From assembly GCA_964016875.1 (NCBI GenBank), contig OZ024724.1, positions 41,593,820-41,657,819 of the forward strand: a stretch of 64,000 nt of DNA. The letters run 5' to 3'. Of this stretch, positions 10,691 through 22,193 are shown piece by piece. A program made the position numbers and the translations under genes. The notes under the pieces were generated by a model. It worked only from the letters and a program-made list of their open reading frames with translations. It made no database searches and was not told where the DNA came from. Within the stretch, counting starts at the first letter, position 1. Every line of letters begins with the position of its first letter. The DNA is from Fallopia convolvulus (taxonomy: Eukaryota > Streptophyta > Magnoliopsida > Caryophyllales > Polygonaceae).

Positions 10691-11622
10691 TTGAATGCTC
10701 GGGACCTTAGTAAAGGTCTTCGTGTTTGGCCTCCATTCGTCTTCAACGAATCATTGACTTGGATCATCCTTTGATCTGTATCAATATCGGCATACGAAGC
10801 CGCCAATTCCCGAGCCAAAGCAAAAGCTTGTGTCAACGATGTCGGGTTACGTAAATTTAATTCCCGTTTAATCGGTTGTTTAAGGCCTGCCTTAAAGAGG
10901 GAAATCAGAGTCTCGACGGATAACCCTTCAACTTTGTTTAACAAGGATTCGAACTCTGTCTGGTAATCAAGCACAGTTGTGCGCTGTTGTAGCTTTGCAA
11001 GAAGGACGATATAATATTCGTAGTGGTTTGGATCAAAACGCTGCTTCACGACGTCTAAGAATGCTTCCCATGTCTGAAGTCCGTTATTACGACGCTGATA
11101 TCTAAACCAATCCGAGGCTGGATGATCGATTAATAATCCGACCAATTGAAGACGTTCTTGGGCATTGGTCTGAAAGTAATCGAAGTAGTCTTGCACTTTG
11201 TAAACCCAACCCGATGGATCCGATCCATTGAACCGCGGAGGATCCATGCGAATTTTTGGTGCTCTGTCAATCGGTCTGTAATTTCCGGGTTGCTGGTGTA
11301 GGTTATCGCCCACGACAGGTTGTGGCGGTGGTGGTTGCTGTTGTACAACCGCGGCAGGGTTAGCCTGCAGATCGACGGCTGGTGGATTCGCCCTAGGGTT
11401 AGCGTGGAACGGATTTTCCACCACCAAACCGCGAGTGTTATTATCCACGATCTGACCTTATTCAAGTATGTGAAAAACCTGATCGACCCGACGACGTTGT
11501 ACTTCTTGCTCACGCCGGCTTTGGCGAACTTCTGTCGTCAGATTCTCCAAGTTCTGCATGATAGTTGCAAGGATATTCTCATTCCCGGTCACTGCAGAGG
11601 TGTCTCCTTCGTTTCCAGTCAT
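10690..11622 (-). pseudogene. gypsy gag
   Basis: The start is set at the ATG at 11622, just inside the primer-site region. The N-terminal part is a short coiled-coil-like stretch (EVRQSRREQEVQRRR). The retrotransposon Gag domain follows (MDPPRFNGSDPSGWV, WEAFLDVVKQRFDP, and the LKQPIKRELNLRNP block), the capsid-like protein that packages the RNA. A TAA at 11458-11460 interrupts the frame near residue 55, and the AT-rich insertion cuts it before the zinc knuckle. The same VQRRR...Q.F.IL signature appears in the gag start of the deletion derivative at 46.3 kb, which shows a related lineage. Confidence 0.85.
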
Positions 11623-11656
11623 GATTGTAGAACGAGTACAGGATGAAAGCACCAAT

Positions 11657-12060
11657 TGATACAATCCGATAGCTCGGAAAGTACCAAGATTTGTTGAATA
11701 ATCGAACCAAAGGAATGGCCTGCGGCCAGGAGGGAGAAGTGACGTGAATGGGAGGGAGAACAGACGAGATTAGGGCAAAATATTTCTTCTTATTAATTAT
11801 GATAATAAGACAGGATATTTATACTAAGCCCTAACGGTTCAAGAAAAGCGTCCCGGGAAAGAACCGTAAAGAAAACCCGAGAAGGAGTGACTCACTCTAT
11901 TAAAAAAATACATTCAGTAAAAGAAATTCCTAAAATAATCCAATAATAAACTAATAATACTCTAATAATGAACTAACAATTATCTATCAAACGGACCGGT
12001 TTGCGCCGTTCTCGAGCGGGTCGGGAACTTGTTTCCGCTGCTGCCATTTGATCCGAATCA
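11657..12060 (-). repeat. 5' LTR of the gypsy element
   Basis: 404 bp. It differs from the left LTR at six bases by my count. It is followed outside by the target duplication CCACA (12061-12065). Confidence 0.92.
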
Positions 12061-12121
12061 CCACACCATTAGCTAATCCGCACTCAAAGCTTATGTGCTC
12101 GACAACTTTCTCCTTGCAAGC

Positions 12122-12948
12122 TGTTGGATCGTGACGCGTTAGTAACAATACAGGGAACTAGTAAGGTTCCCTGGGCAGCGGAAATAAACAATAAGAACAC
12201 AGAATTTATAGAGGAAACCTTCTGTCCGACCAATCAGTCGTAGAAAGAAAAACCTCTACCCCTGAGACTCCTTCTCAGAGGATTTTCAATAGAATACTTT
12301 TATTAAGTTTCAACGATTACAAGGCAAGTCTAGTAACTAAGGCTCCTACCAAAGTTCCCTTGGTAACTACGGCTCCGACCGAAGTTCAACCAACTAGACT
12401 TCTACAACCCTAAGCGTAAACCTAAATCGAAAGTAAACTACTGACTTACTTGTGGATTCTTCACCGAAAAAGCCACACACTCATACACTTGAAAAGCTCT
12501 CTTCTCAAGTTCTTCGTCTTCAACCACTCGAAAACCACACCTTTAACCCTAGCTAACCCTAGCTATTTATAAGATAAGTCAAGTCTGATCTCACACGTAA
12601 TTCTTGCCTAATTACGCTGATATTCCACTTAACAAATCCCACACAATAAGGAAAAAGATTGTTTGTGATTTCGGATCCTTAACCATGTCGATTTTTCCCA
12701 AAACCGAATGATCTCGGATTTCCCAAGATAAGATCGTGTGAAGATTGATCTTATCCTCTCTTTTATCTCCTTAAGCAACCGCCTACAGCTGTAGAATCTT
12801 CGTAGAAGATCGCTCGCAGAAGATAAGGTAACTTGCCATTTATAGAAAGTCGTGTTCCTTCTCAGACGCACTTCCTAAATCTGTCACTCGTTCCCTCCAT
12901 CATTCCTCACGATGTTCCTTCACTCGTGACCATGTACCTGTTTTCCTG
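12122..12948 (-). repeat. 3' LTR of the Sirevirus, lacking its first 88 bp
   Basis: Matches 21134-21960 of the other LTR. The 88 bp that begin the 5' LTR on the - strand (21961-22048) are absent here. Sequence inside 12948 is unrelated. The LTR also encodes the same meaningless 80-residue reading frame as its partner, a shadow of the repeat. Confidence 0.9.
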
Positions 12949-13306
12949 TGTGGTTCCCCCTTAACAAATGCACTGTTGTTCCTACTCGTCAGAGGTAACA
13001 ACTTATTCCCCCTCAGCCAAAGTTCCCTCTGTATTTCCTGGATAGAACGCATCTCTGCATTTTTCCTTACTTCCCCCTTTTGACATCATCAAAAGGTCAA
13101 CAATCATCAAGCAAAACATAGAGCAAATGAACAAATTTAATTGAAACTTAAACCATTCATAAACAAAAGATAGTTATTATTATAGATAATTGTCGCAGGA
13201 ATCACAGCCAGAGAAAACATAAAAACATAAAAGTCTTAACATCCAAGAAACAAAGAAAAATTTTAAGCTGGGGATAGATGGGCTAAGGAACTAGAGAGGG
13301 TCCACA
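12949..13306 (-). other. polypurine-rich non-coding region before the 3' LTR
   Basis: On the - strand there are three AGGGGGAA-like purine runs (complements at 12954-12962, 13006-13014 and 13071-13081). The third follows a TTTTGATGATGTC block. Repeated polypurine tracts ahead of the 3' LTR are known for Sireviruses. The functional one would prime plus-strand DNA synthesis. Confidence 0.6.
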
Positions 13307-14972
13307 TCATGGTTCGGAGGAGGTAGAATCAGCAGCAGCAGTGTCAGTGTCTCTCTTAGCCAGGTACCCAATGACGGTACTCAGCTGAGAGGAAATCTTT
13401 TGAAGCTCGATCAACAACTTGGCAGAAACACCTTCACTCAGCGAAGAACTCCCAACATCCTTCTGGGCAGTCTTCTTTGCAGCTGTTCCCTTTGAATCAC
13501 CCTGAAAGCTCATCCTCGAGATATTGCGCATCTCCAGGGGTAATCCAAAGAACTCCTCTTTTGTAGGCTGATAAGCCTTTCGTTCCTTCAGTATAGCCTT
13601 CACAAAGCGAGGATAAGGTATGCTATGCTTCTTCCCAGTGCACTTAGCCATTTGCCTCATCATAATCTCCGGAAGACTGATACGTTCCTTCCTTACAAAC
13701 TTGTCCAGCAGAATCATATCATTGATAGTGAGCGTAGTCCTCTTCAACAGCCTTGGAACAATAACCTTGATGAGAAACTGATGTGCAATCCGTGCAGTGT
13801 AGCTCAAGTCGGTGGTTAAGTAGGGACCAGAGGCAGGAACTTTTCCCATGACCCGCCTGATTAACTGAGCTTTGTTCCTTGGCCAGTTACTTGATGTGTG
13901 AACATCCCCATATCCTTCAGCAGGCACCTTCAGAATTGTGGCAACAGATCCCAAAGAGAAAGAAATTTCCATCCCACCCACAGTAGCAAAACCCATTGGA
14001 CCAGTAGAGAGATTGGCTAGTTGATAGGATTGAAAGAATTGGGAAAGTAGGGACACATCTACCTTGACTCCAGCGTCACATATTTTCTCCCATCCCTGGA
14101 ACTTTAGAAGTTCCCAAAACTCCTCCAAGTCATGGCTTTTCAGGAATGCTTCGGCGATCACCAGAGGAGGGACAACCTTCTTTGAGCGATCCTTCTTGGA
14201 GCTTGTCGCTGGTTCCATTGGCAGTTTGCCTTGCGCCTTTGCAGACTTGAGGTCCTTTTCAACCTCTTCTTCTATCTCAGCCTCTTCTTCATCACCTTCA
14301 CCATCAGAGTCGTGCTTTTCTTCTTCTTCTTCCTCACCCTCATCAGAGCCCGAGGCAACCACTTCTTCCTCTTCCTCTGGATCTTCTTCTTCTTTTGAGG
14401 ATTCCTGAGCCACCTGTTCCTTTGGAACGGTGGAGCGAAGGGCGTACTTGGATCCAGAAGGAGTGACCTTCGGCTTTTTGGTTGCAGGGGAAGGGGTTCT
14501 TTCCGAGTCAAAGATGTGAAAAATCTGAGACGGTAGGGGAGGAACACTCTTTTTCGCCTTTCGCTTGCCACGACTTGTCGGCTTCACCCATCCTGGTCGC
14601 TCACTTATCGGCACAAACACCTCTTTTTCAGGTTCAACGGTGATGTCCTTCGGAGGCGAGTGCACCTCTTCCTTCTCCATTGCATCCTTGCTTTCTTAGG
14701 CATCCTCTGTTTCAGCAGCCTTCTCAGAGGGGTTGTCCGAGGGAACCACAGAGTGATCCTTCTCAGATTTGTCACCCTCATTGTCTTTTGCCGATGAATC
14801 CATGTCAGCGGTGGCCACACCAGTGTCGGAAACAGCATCGAATTTGGTTTCGAGTTTGGAGATTGGAGAGGGAGAGGAAAGTTTGGCCTTTTTTGGGGTT
14901 TCAAGTTGGGCTTGAATTTTGGCGATCTCAGCAACATCGAGACCCTCAAAGTTTAGGATTGGAGTGTTTGAG
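13307..14972 (-). pseudogene. Sirevirus third ORF (envelope-like / plant transposon protein), one nonsense codon
   Basis: The frame starts MASSSNTPIL at about 14972 and runs to 13307, broken only by a TAA at 14696-14698. The first half is low-complexity: Ser/Lys-rich, then a long Glu/Asp-rich stretch, with basic patches (KRKAKKS, KKDRSKKV). The second half is a folded-looking domain (WELLKFQGWEKI, GMEISFSLGSVATILKVP, NWPRNKAQLIRRVMGKVP, ARIAHQFLIKVIVPRLL). This resembles the plant-transposon/envelope-like proteins that Sireviruses carry after pol. I see no signal peptide or clear transmembrane segment, so a membrane-envelope role is not supported by the sequence. Function is unknown. Confidence 0.75.
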
Positions 14973-15827
14973 GAGGAAGCCATTGTAGCAGAGGAGAGAA
15001 AAGATCGAAGCTTGGAAGAAGATTTAGGGTTGGAGAGAATTAAGGATGCGGTAAAGAAAAATTGACCGAGATAAGAGTTTATAAAGCACACCTCTTTCCT
15101 TCTTGATAAAGATCACAATCTTTCCCAAAGATCTTCTATCCAAATCCTAACGGCTAAGAATTTCCATAATGATGAATTTTCACCGCCATTAAGTCTTGTC
15201 TGCGTAGACGTCCTATCGTTCCCTGCAGAATTACTGTGCAACGGCTGGATTTTTCAAATGAGCAGTCACAACGGCTATAACTCTACTGCATTGCTTCTGT
15301 GATTGACGTCTATTCTTTTGCAAAAATCTTCAAGAGTAATCAAAGATGTTCCTTTAATGCAACAATATTTGCAACCACTAGTTCCATACCTCGTTACCAT
15401 GAGTGGATAAAAGGGCTATGTTTGAACAGACAAGGGACTTGAGACTTTCCATTCAAACTTTTTGTGAGCTGGGAATATTTTTGACATCCACACAATTATT
15501 CCCCGTTTAAAGGTGATAGAAAGAGGTTCATAGGGAACGTTTGTGTGGACCAGGCTAAGGGACAGTCTTATAACCAACCATCATTTCGGCTTGAAGTGAG
15601 GGATAAAATAGATCAAGTTGGTTATTTTGGGCTAAAAAGAAATCTGGGATGTAAGCAATATAGTTTCAGTTCCTTTTAGCATGCAACATTTAACAATTTC
15701 TATTATATACAACATCTATGCATAGAGGAACGATATAAGCCATTAGAAAACTTGTCAAATGATATGTAGTTACCTGAGATGTTACCTTTTTAGTCAGGCA
15801 TTGAGGGAATAAAGGACCGGGACTTGT

Positions 15828-18800
15828 TTACTCCAAGGAAATCATTCCTAGTAACATCCTCAGATGTTCATAGAGTTTTCTATCCAAAGCCTTGGTGAAA
15901 ATATCTGCCACTTGATTTTCAATCCTACAATGATCCATCTTGATAAAACCTTTTTCAACATTATCTCTTAAGAAATGATGTCGAATATCTATATGTTTGG
16001 TTCTAGAGTGAAGCACAGGATTTTTGGAGATATTGATGGCACTTGTATTATCACATAAGATAGGAATAAGTCCAAGAGACATACCAAAATCCACTAGTTG
16101 CTATTTTAGCCACAATACCTGGGAACAACAGGTAGCTGCTGCGACATACTCCGCTTCAGTCGTTGAAAGAGCAACTGAATTTTGCTTCTTCGATCCCCAA
16201 GACACCAAGCATGGTCCAAGGAATTAAGCCATCCCTGATGTGCTCTTCCTATCCACCAAGTGACCTGCAAAATCTGCATCCGAGAATCCGACAAGTTGGA
16301 ACGAGTTGTGCCTTGGATACCATAGACATAACGCGTCGTTCTCTTCAAGTAGCGTAGAATTCTCTTCACTTCTTTCAGATGTGTTTCTTTAGGATTGGCT
16401 TGAAATCTAGCACAGAGACACACACTGAACATAATATCTGGCCGACTGGCCGTTAGGTACAACAGGGAACCAATCATTCTCGGTACATCGTTTGATCAAC
16501 ATCAACACCATTTAGATCAGCATCAAGACGAGTATTGGGAGAAATAGGGGTATCAAAACTCTTTGTTGAATCCATACCGTACTTCTTCAATAGTTCCTTG
16601 ATGTACTTTTGTTGATGTACCTTTGTTCCCTCGTCAGTTTGCACCACTTGAAGTCCAAGAAAGAAAGTGAACTCTCCGATCATGCTCATTTCAAACTCAC
16701 TGCTCATAAGATTCTTGAAGCTTTCTACAAGTTTAGGGTTAGTAGAACCAAATATAATATCATCAACATAAACTTGAGCTACTAAAACCTCACCAGCTTG
16801 TTCCCTTAGGAACAATGTTTTGTCGATCACACCACGTTTGTAACCATTGGCTAATAGAAACTGAGCGAATCTATCATACCAAGCACGAGGAGCCTGCTTA
16901 AGACCATAAAGAGCCTTATCCAACACATAGACATGGTCAGGGTGATCAACATCTTCAAATCCTGGAGGTTGTAGAACATAGACCTCCTCTTGTAGGTAAC
17001 CATTCAGGAATGCTGTCTTTACGTCCATTTGATACAACTTGAATCCCTTGTGAGCAGCATAGGCGATTAGAAGACGGATGGCTTCTATTCTTGCAACAGG
17101 AGCATACGTTTCATCGTAGTCAATTCCTTCTTGTTGATTGTACCCTTTTGCTACAAGTCTCGCCTTGTTCCTTGTGACCGCTCCGGTGTCATCAAGTTTA
17201 TTCCTGAAAACCCACTTTGTTCCTATAGCCATCTTGTGCTTTGGCTTGGGAACTACTCTCCATACTTTATTCCTCTCAAACTGATGTAGTTCCTCTTGCA
17301 TGGCAACTATCCAGTCAGGGTCTTTTAATGCTTCCTTTACATTCTTTGGCTCTGCAAGAGAGATAAACGCATTGAAAGCACAAAAATTCTTAATAGAGGA
17401 ACGAGTAAGCACACCTTTGTCGTATGGAGTGATGATGTTGTCAACAGGATGATCCCTCTTTTGATGATAGTTCCTGACTTCAATCTGAGTGGGATCTGTA
17501 CTTGACTCCTCTTGTTCCTGTTGGCTTGTCGTTCCATGTGATGTTCCTTCTCCATGATCTTCCTCAATGTCTTCATTCTGTGAAGTATCATCCTCTGGAA
17601 CCAATGCACTTTCTGTGCCATCTCTGTCCAAGTCAGGACTAGGAGGCGCAATATTTTCATTTGGAGCTTGTGCATTTGAATCTGGATCGACTTCATCATC
17701 TGAATATGTGTTTAGAACCTTCAGTGCATCCTCGTTACTAGACAGGTTCCCTCCATTTTTGGACTCGTCAAAGACAACATGAATGCTTTCTTCAAACTTC
17801 TTAGTCCTTTTATTGAACACCTTGTAAGCCTTACTGTTGGATGCGTATCCCAGAAAGATGCCTTCATCACTCCTTGGATCAAACTTGCCTAGCTCGTCTT
17901 TTCCATTGTTGTGAATGAAGCACCTGCATCCAAAGACTTTCAAGTGGGATATATTTGGCTTTCTTCCCTTGATTAGTTCATATGGAGTTTTTGAAAAGTT
18001 GGAACGTATGGTGACTCGATTAATGATGTAGCAAGCAGTACCGACTGCCTCAGCCCAAAAGGACCGAGGCAAGTTACTTGCCAACATCATAGTACGAGCC
18101 ATGTTCTGTAGTGTTCCATTCTTCCTTTCTGCAACGCCGTTTTGTTGAGGAGTCCTCGGCGCAGAGAAGTTTTGAGACACTCCATGTTCATCACAGTAAC
18201 TTTGAAACATGGAATTCTTGAACTCTGTTCCGTTGTCAGATCTGATAGCTTTCAGTTTTTGTTCTGTTGATGATTCTACTTTCTTGATCCAGCTTTTGAA
18301 TGCCATGAACGTCTCGTCTTTGGAACCTAGAAAGAGAGTCCATGTATATCTAGTAAAATCATCAACAATAACAAAAATGTACCTGCTACCGCCATGACTT
18401 CTCACCCACATGGGACCGCACAAATCCATGTGTACCATGTCAAGAGGATGAGAGGTGCTCACTGACAACTTAGGCTGAAAAGATGATTTGCTTTGTTTTC
18501 CTTTTACACACTCTTCACATAAGCTTTCTTTTTCTGCAAGAACTTTGGGAAGTCCTATCACCAGATTTTGTGAGTAGAGTTTGTGAATTCCTCGGTGGTT
18601 AGCGTGACCAAACCTTCTATGCCAGAGATTAGTTTTGTCGGCTATTGTAACAAAGCAGAGTTCTTCTTGTGGTTGGAAACTTGAGTCGACATAATACACA
18701 TTGTTTCGCCTCTTTCCTTTCAGGACCACAAGATTTTGTTTCATATTCTTGATCATACAGCCATCTGAGGTAAAGGTTACCTCGTTTTTCCCTTGGTCAC

Positions 18801-19059
18801 AAAGTTGAGCGATACTCAACAAGTTGTAACTAAGACCATTCACCAAGCTTACGTCTCTAACGCTGATTTTATCATTTAGCTTGACTTCACCTGTTCCAAT
18901 GATTTCTCCTTGATTGTTGTTGCCAAAGGAAATGTTTCCTCCAGCGTTGTTTTGAAGTGAGGACAGAATACTCTTGTTCCCTGTCATGTGACATGAACAC
19001 CCGCTGTCAAGGACCCAGAGGACGTTCCCCCTCACTTCAACCTGCAAGAAAGAAATCAC
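15828..19059 (-). pseudogene. Sirevirus pol (protease, integrase, RT, RNase H)
   Basis: The main frame (19059-16474, 861 codons) carries protease VLDSGCSCHMTG near residue 17, the integrase finger (LWHRRFGHANH ... CEECVKGK), the core with MDLCGP, SDNGTEF and NGVAERKNG, and RT with QMDVKTAFLNG and the catalytic YVDDIIFGS near residue 764. It ends after MYRE. The RNase H part continues in other frames at 16477-16106 (MIGSLLYLTASRPDI) and 16094-15828 (LCDNTSAINISKNP, HIDIRHHFLRD), so at least two frameshifts disable it. Pol is offset by one base from gag. The first pol codons follow a pyrimidine-rich TTTCTTTCTTGCAG. Confidence 0.9.
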
Positions 19060-21079
19060 GTTTTAACGACCCAGGCCTGCTTAGCCTTCCCGGGTCGGTT
19101 AGCATAGCTCACAGAATGATGAATATTAGATTGCACTAAGGTAGCTTTCTGTGAACTCTTGGAACTAGAAGCAATATTTGAGGGATCAACATGATTTTTC
19201 CCTTTTTCATTTTTAGAATCTTGCTTCTTTTGAGGTTGTGGGGCCTGTTTCTTTCTTTTCTGATGAGATTTATCATACCCTTGATTTTTCTTACCAGACC
19301 ACTGTTTCTTGTTGTTCCTTGTATTCTGGTTTTGAGCCCTTTTATTTGACATTTCTAGTCTAACCTTACAGTCTTTTTGAACATGACCTCCCCCACCACA
19401 GTGATAGCACACCCTATAGTATTCACCAAGATAGCGTTTAGGATGTGGTTTTTGGAGGGTTCGTTCCTTTGCTCGTTCCTTGGAAGGAACTTTATGTTGG
19501 TTCCCTTGAGACTGTTTTAGGTATATTTTATGAGCCATTTTTCCAAAATACCATTCAGAGTTGTCATTAAGATTACTTTCAAGAATTTTGACTCTACTTT
19601 CTAGATGAACTACCTTATCTCTAGCGGATTGAAGTTCCCTAGCTTTTCTTTCCATTTTCTCTTCAAAGGTAAGATCATCAGGGGGATATTCAGAATTTTT
19701 TTACCATAACCAATACCAGACCTAGCAGGACTGAACTCAATCTGAGTTCGTTTACTTAGTTCATGCTCTAATTCTTCATTTTTGAGTTTGTGAACAAGTA
19801 AATCTGACCTAAGTTCGTTATTGGTTTCAGTTAGAGTCTTAATATCTTTCTTATAATCTTCACATTCTGAACAAGGAACAACTGAAGTAACAGTAGTTTT
19901 TGATAATTTTTCTTCAAGATTTAGACATTTCTCATCAGAAGTTTCTATTTCATCTTGCATCTTTAAATTATCTTCAAACAACTTTTTAACAAGGATAACA
20001 AGATCAGACTGTTTAGCACTCTCTATACTAGAAAGAAATTGTTCAGGAGTTACCTCTTGATTAACATCTTCAATCTTCAGAGCCATGGCACAGATCTTTG
20101 AATCAGATTCATCATCTGAGTCAAGATCCCAAGCAGCGATGTAGGCCTTCTTCTTCTCGTTCCCAGTGTCGTTACCTTTGGGACAACTCTTTGCATAGTG
20201 ACCCTTTTCCTGACAGTTGTAACAAGTAACGTCTTTGAGCTCCTTCTTCTCAAAGTTGTTTCTTTCCTTCATGGCACCTTGCTTCTTGCCTCTCCTATAG
20301 AAGGATCTCATTGCTTTGGTTATGAGAGCTACGTCAGAATCTTCTCCTAGTTCACCGTCAATTCCTGCAGAGATATTTTCAATGGCCCTTTCCACTTTAA
20401 GAGCAATTCCCTTGCTAGAGCTTGAAGCACCACTATTCCTTTTCTCATATCGCTCATAGTCAGTCAGTTTTCCAAAGATCTCATGAAGTTTGCAAGTCTT
20501 TGTAATTGGGTTCTCCTTGAGAAGTCCTCTTGTAACAACGTACGTGGGACCTAAGCCATCTACAATTGCAGAGACTTTCTCAGCATGGGTGACAGATTTC
20601 CCAATTCCAAGATGATTAATGCGATTGACCAAGCCTTCAAACCGAGATTGGTATGTGGCTATAGTTTCTCCATCTATCATCCTGAAGTTGTAGAACTCCT
20701 TCTTCGCGTCCTTCTGATGGCTTTCTTTCAGATCAACGCTACCAATGTGCATTTGCTCAATTGATTCCCATGCTTCTTTGGCAGTGTCACAGTTGACTAC
20801 CCTTAGGAGATCTTCAGCACCCAAGGCATTGTTTAGTAGCATTTGTGCCTTGTAGTTCTTCTCCATTCCTGTCCATTCAGATTGGCCCCATTCTGTCTTC
20901 TTGTCCTTCTTTGCTTCAGGAACGACATAATCTCCATCTTCAATAACTGACCATGCTTGGTAGTCATTGCTTTTGAGCCAGGTGGCGAAGAGCTTTTTTC
21001 AGTGGTCATATTCTCCAGGAACAAGCAGTGGAGGCTTGTTGTTTCCAATTCCGACGTTGTGGTTGTTGTTCGAAGTCAT
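19056..21079 (-). pseudogene. Sirevirus gag
   Basis: The start is the ATG at 21079, 36 nt inside the primer binding site. A TGA at 20999-21001 interrupts the frame after about 26 residues. A frameshift near 19698-19704, at a run of seven T on the + strand, separates the central and C-terminal parts. Blocks seen are AKEAWESIEQMHIGS, FEGLVNRINHLG and a first zinc knuckle CYNCQEKGHYAKSC. Long coiled-coil-like Glu/Lys stretches follow, then a second knuckle CYHCGGGGHVQKDC and a Lys/Gln-rich tail. The long coiled coil is usual for Sirevirus Gag. The frame ends with TGA at 19056-19058, directly ahead of pol. Confidence 0.88.
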
Positions 21080-21114
21080 TCTGTATTCCTGCACTAACAC
21101 ACAATCTAGAGCAA

Positions 21115-21131
21115 AACCTGCTCTGATACCA
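21115..21131 (-). promoter_or_regulatory. Sirevirus primer binding site (initiator tRNA-Met)
   Basis: On the - strand TGGTATCAGAGCAGGTT, two bases inside the end of the 5' LTR. This is the standard minus-strand primer site of copia elements. Confidence 0.93.
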
Positions 21132-21133
21132 AT

Positions 21134-22048
21134 TGTTGGATCGTGACGCGTTAGTAACAATACAGGGAACTAGTAAGGTTCCCTGGGCAGCGGAAATAAA
21201 CAATAAGAACACAGAATTTATAGAGGAAACCTTCTGTCCGACCAATCAGTCGTAGAAAGAAAAACCTCTACCCCTGAGACTCCTTCTCAGAGGATTTTCA
21301 ATAGAATACTTTTATTAAGTTTCAATGATTACAAGGCAAGTCTAGTAACTAAGGCTCCTACCAAAGTTCCCTTGGTAACTACGGCTCCGACCGAAGTTCA
21401 ACCAACTAGACTTCTACAACCCTAAGCGTAAACCTAAATCGAAAGTAAACTACTGACTTACTTGTGGATTCTTCACCGAAAAAGGCACACACTCATACAC
21501 TTGAAAAGCTCTCTTCTCAAGTTCTTCGTCTTCAACCACTCGAAAACCACACCTTTAACCCTAGCTAACCCTAGCTATTTATAAGATAAGTCAAGTCTGA
21601 TCTCACACGTAATTCTTGCCTAATTACGTTGATATTCCACTTAACAAATCCCACACAATAAGGAAAAAGATTGTTTGTGATTTCGGATCCTTAACCATGT
21701 CGATTTTTCCCAAAACCGAATGATCTCGGATTTCCCAAGATAAGATCGTGTGAAGATTGATCTTATCCTCTCTTTTATCTCCTTAAGCAACCGCCTACAG
21801 CTGTAGAATCTTCGTAGAAGATCGCTCGCAGAAGATAAGGTAACTTGCCATTTATAGAAAGTCGTGTTCCTTCTCAGACGCACTTCCTAAATCTGTCACT
21901 CGTTCCCTCCATCGTTCCTCACGATGTTCCTTCACTCGTGACCATGTACCTGTTTTCCTGAAACACTTACATGTAGAAGCAAGTTATATTTACTAAGTTT
22001 GTTATCATCAAAACTAAGAGAAACCATGGAACAACTATTGTTCCAACA
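21134..22048 (-). repeat. 5' LTR of the Sirevirus (915 bp)
   Basis: Runs on the - strand from TGTTGGAACAATAG (22048) to CCAACA (21134). The target duplication CAAGC follows at 22049-22053. Confidence 0.92.
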
Positions 22049-22193
22049 CAAGCTCAGAACTGCCGACCTCAATTGTGTTTGCCTTGCCCCTCTGATTCTG
22101 AATCCCGATCATCTTGCTTGGTAACAGAAGGATCGATTTGTACTTCTATGGATTCGATCCACCATGACCACGCCTCACTTGGAAACTAGTTTT

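Larger units (their letters stand above)
5518..12060 (-). mobile_element. Ty3/gypsy chromovirus-like LTR retrotransposon
   Basis: A complete - strand unit. The LTRs are 5518-5921 and 11657-12060, both 404 bp, bounded by TGAT...ATCA. I counted six differences between them. The 5-bp target duplication CCACA is exact (5513-5517 and 12061-12065). The polypurine tract (complement at about 5922-5934) adjoins the left LTR. The primer-site region TTGGTGCTTTCATCC adjoins the right LTR. Order on the - strand is gag, zinc knuckle, protease, RT, RNase H, integrase, chromodomain-like tail. A 0.95-kb foreign insert splits gag, and stop codons make the copy defective. Confidence 0.93.
12122..22048 (-). mobile_element. 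Sirevirus-type Ty1/copia retrotransposon
   Basis: A 9.9-kb - strand unit with an exact 5-bp target duplication CAAGC (12117-12121 and 22049-22053). The outer ends are TGTTGGA and TCCAACA. The long LTRs match over 827 bp with at least four differences, so the insertion is young. A perfect 17-nt initiator tRNA-Met primer site (complement at 21115-21131) adjoins the 5' LTR. Order is gag (21079 to 19056), pol (19059 to about 15828), third ORF (14972 to 13307), then several purine runs before the 3' LTR. Large size, long LTRs, coiled gag and a third ORF after pol are the marks of the plant Sirevirus lineage. Confidence 0.93.
5276..22193 (+). pseudogene. old copia gag fragment, split by two nested retrotransposons
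   Basis: Three pieces of one + strand copia gag can be put in order: 5346-5517 (ending YTLWRH), 12061-12121 (ALKAYVLDNFLLAS) and 22054-22193 (KDRFVLLWIRSTM). The gaps are exactly the gypsy and Sirevirus insertions with their 5-bp target duplications. The pieces line up with the gag of the left-edge copia (YTIWRS ... ALKDFVLSS ... RDKFILVWLRTTI). The frame has several stops and shifts and the rest of the element is absent downstream. It was therefore already decayed or truncated and served as the landing site for both younger elements. Confidence 0.8.

Noticed and set aside
12629..12871. An 80-codon frame that is identical at 21641-21883
   Set aside because: The identity is due to the two Sirevirus LTRs; no domain, no start context, so not a gene.
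14064..14408. Ser-rich 114-codon frame on the + strand
   Set aside because: It is the antisense shadow of the Glu/Asp-rich part of the Sirevirus third ORF.
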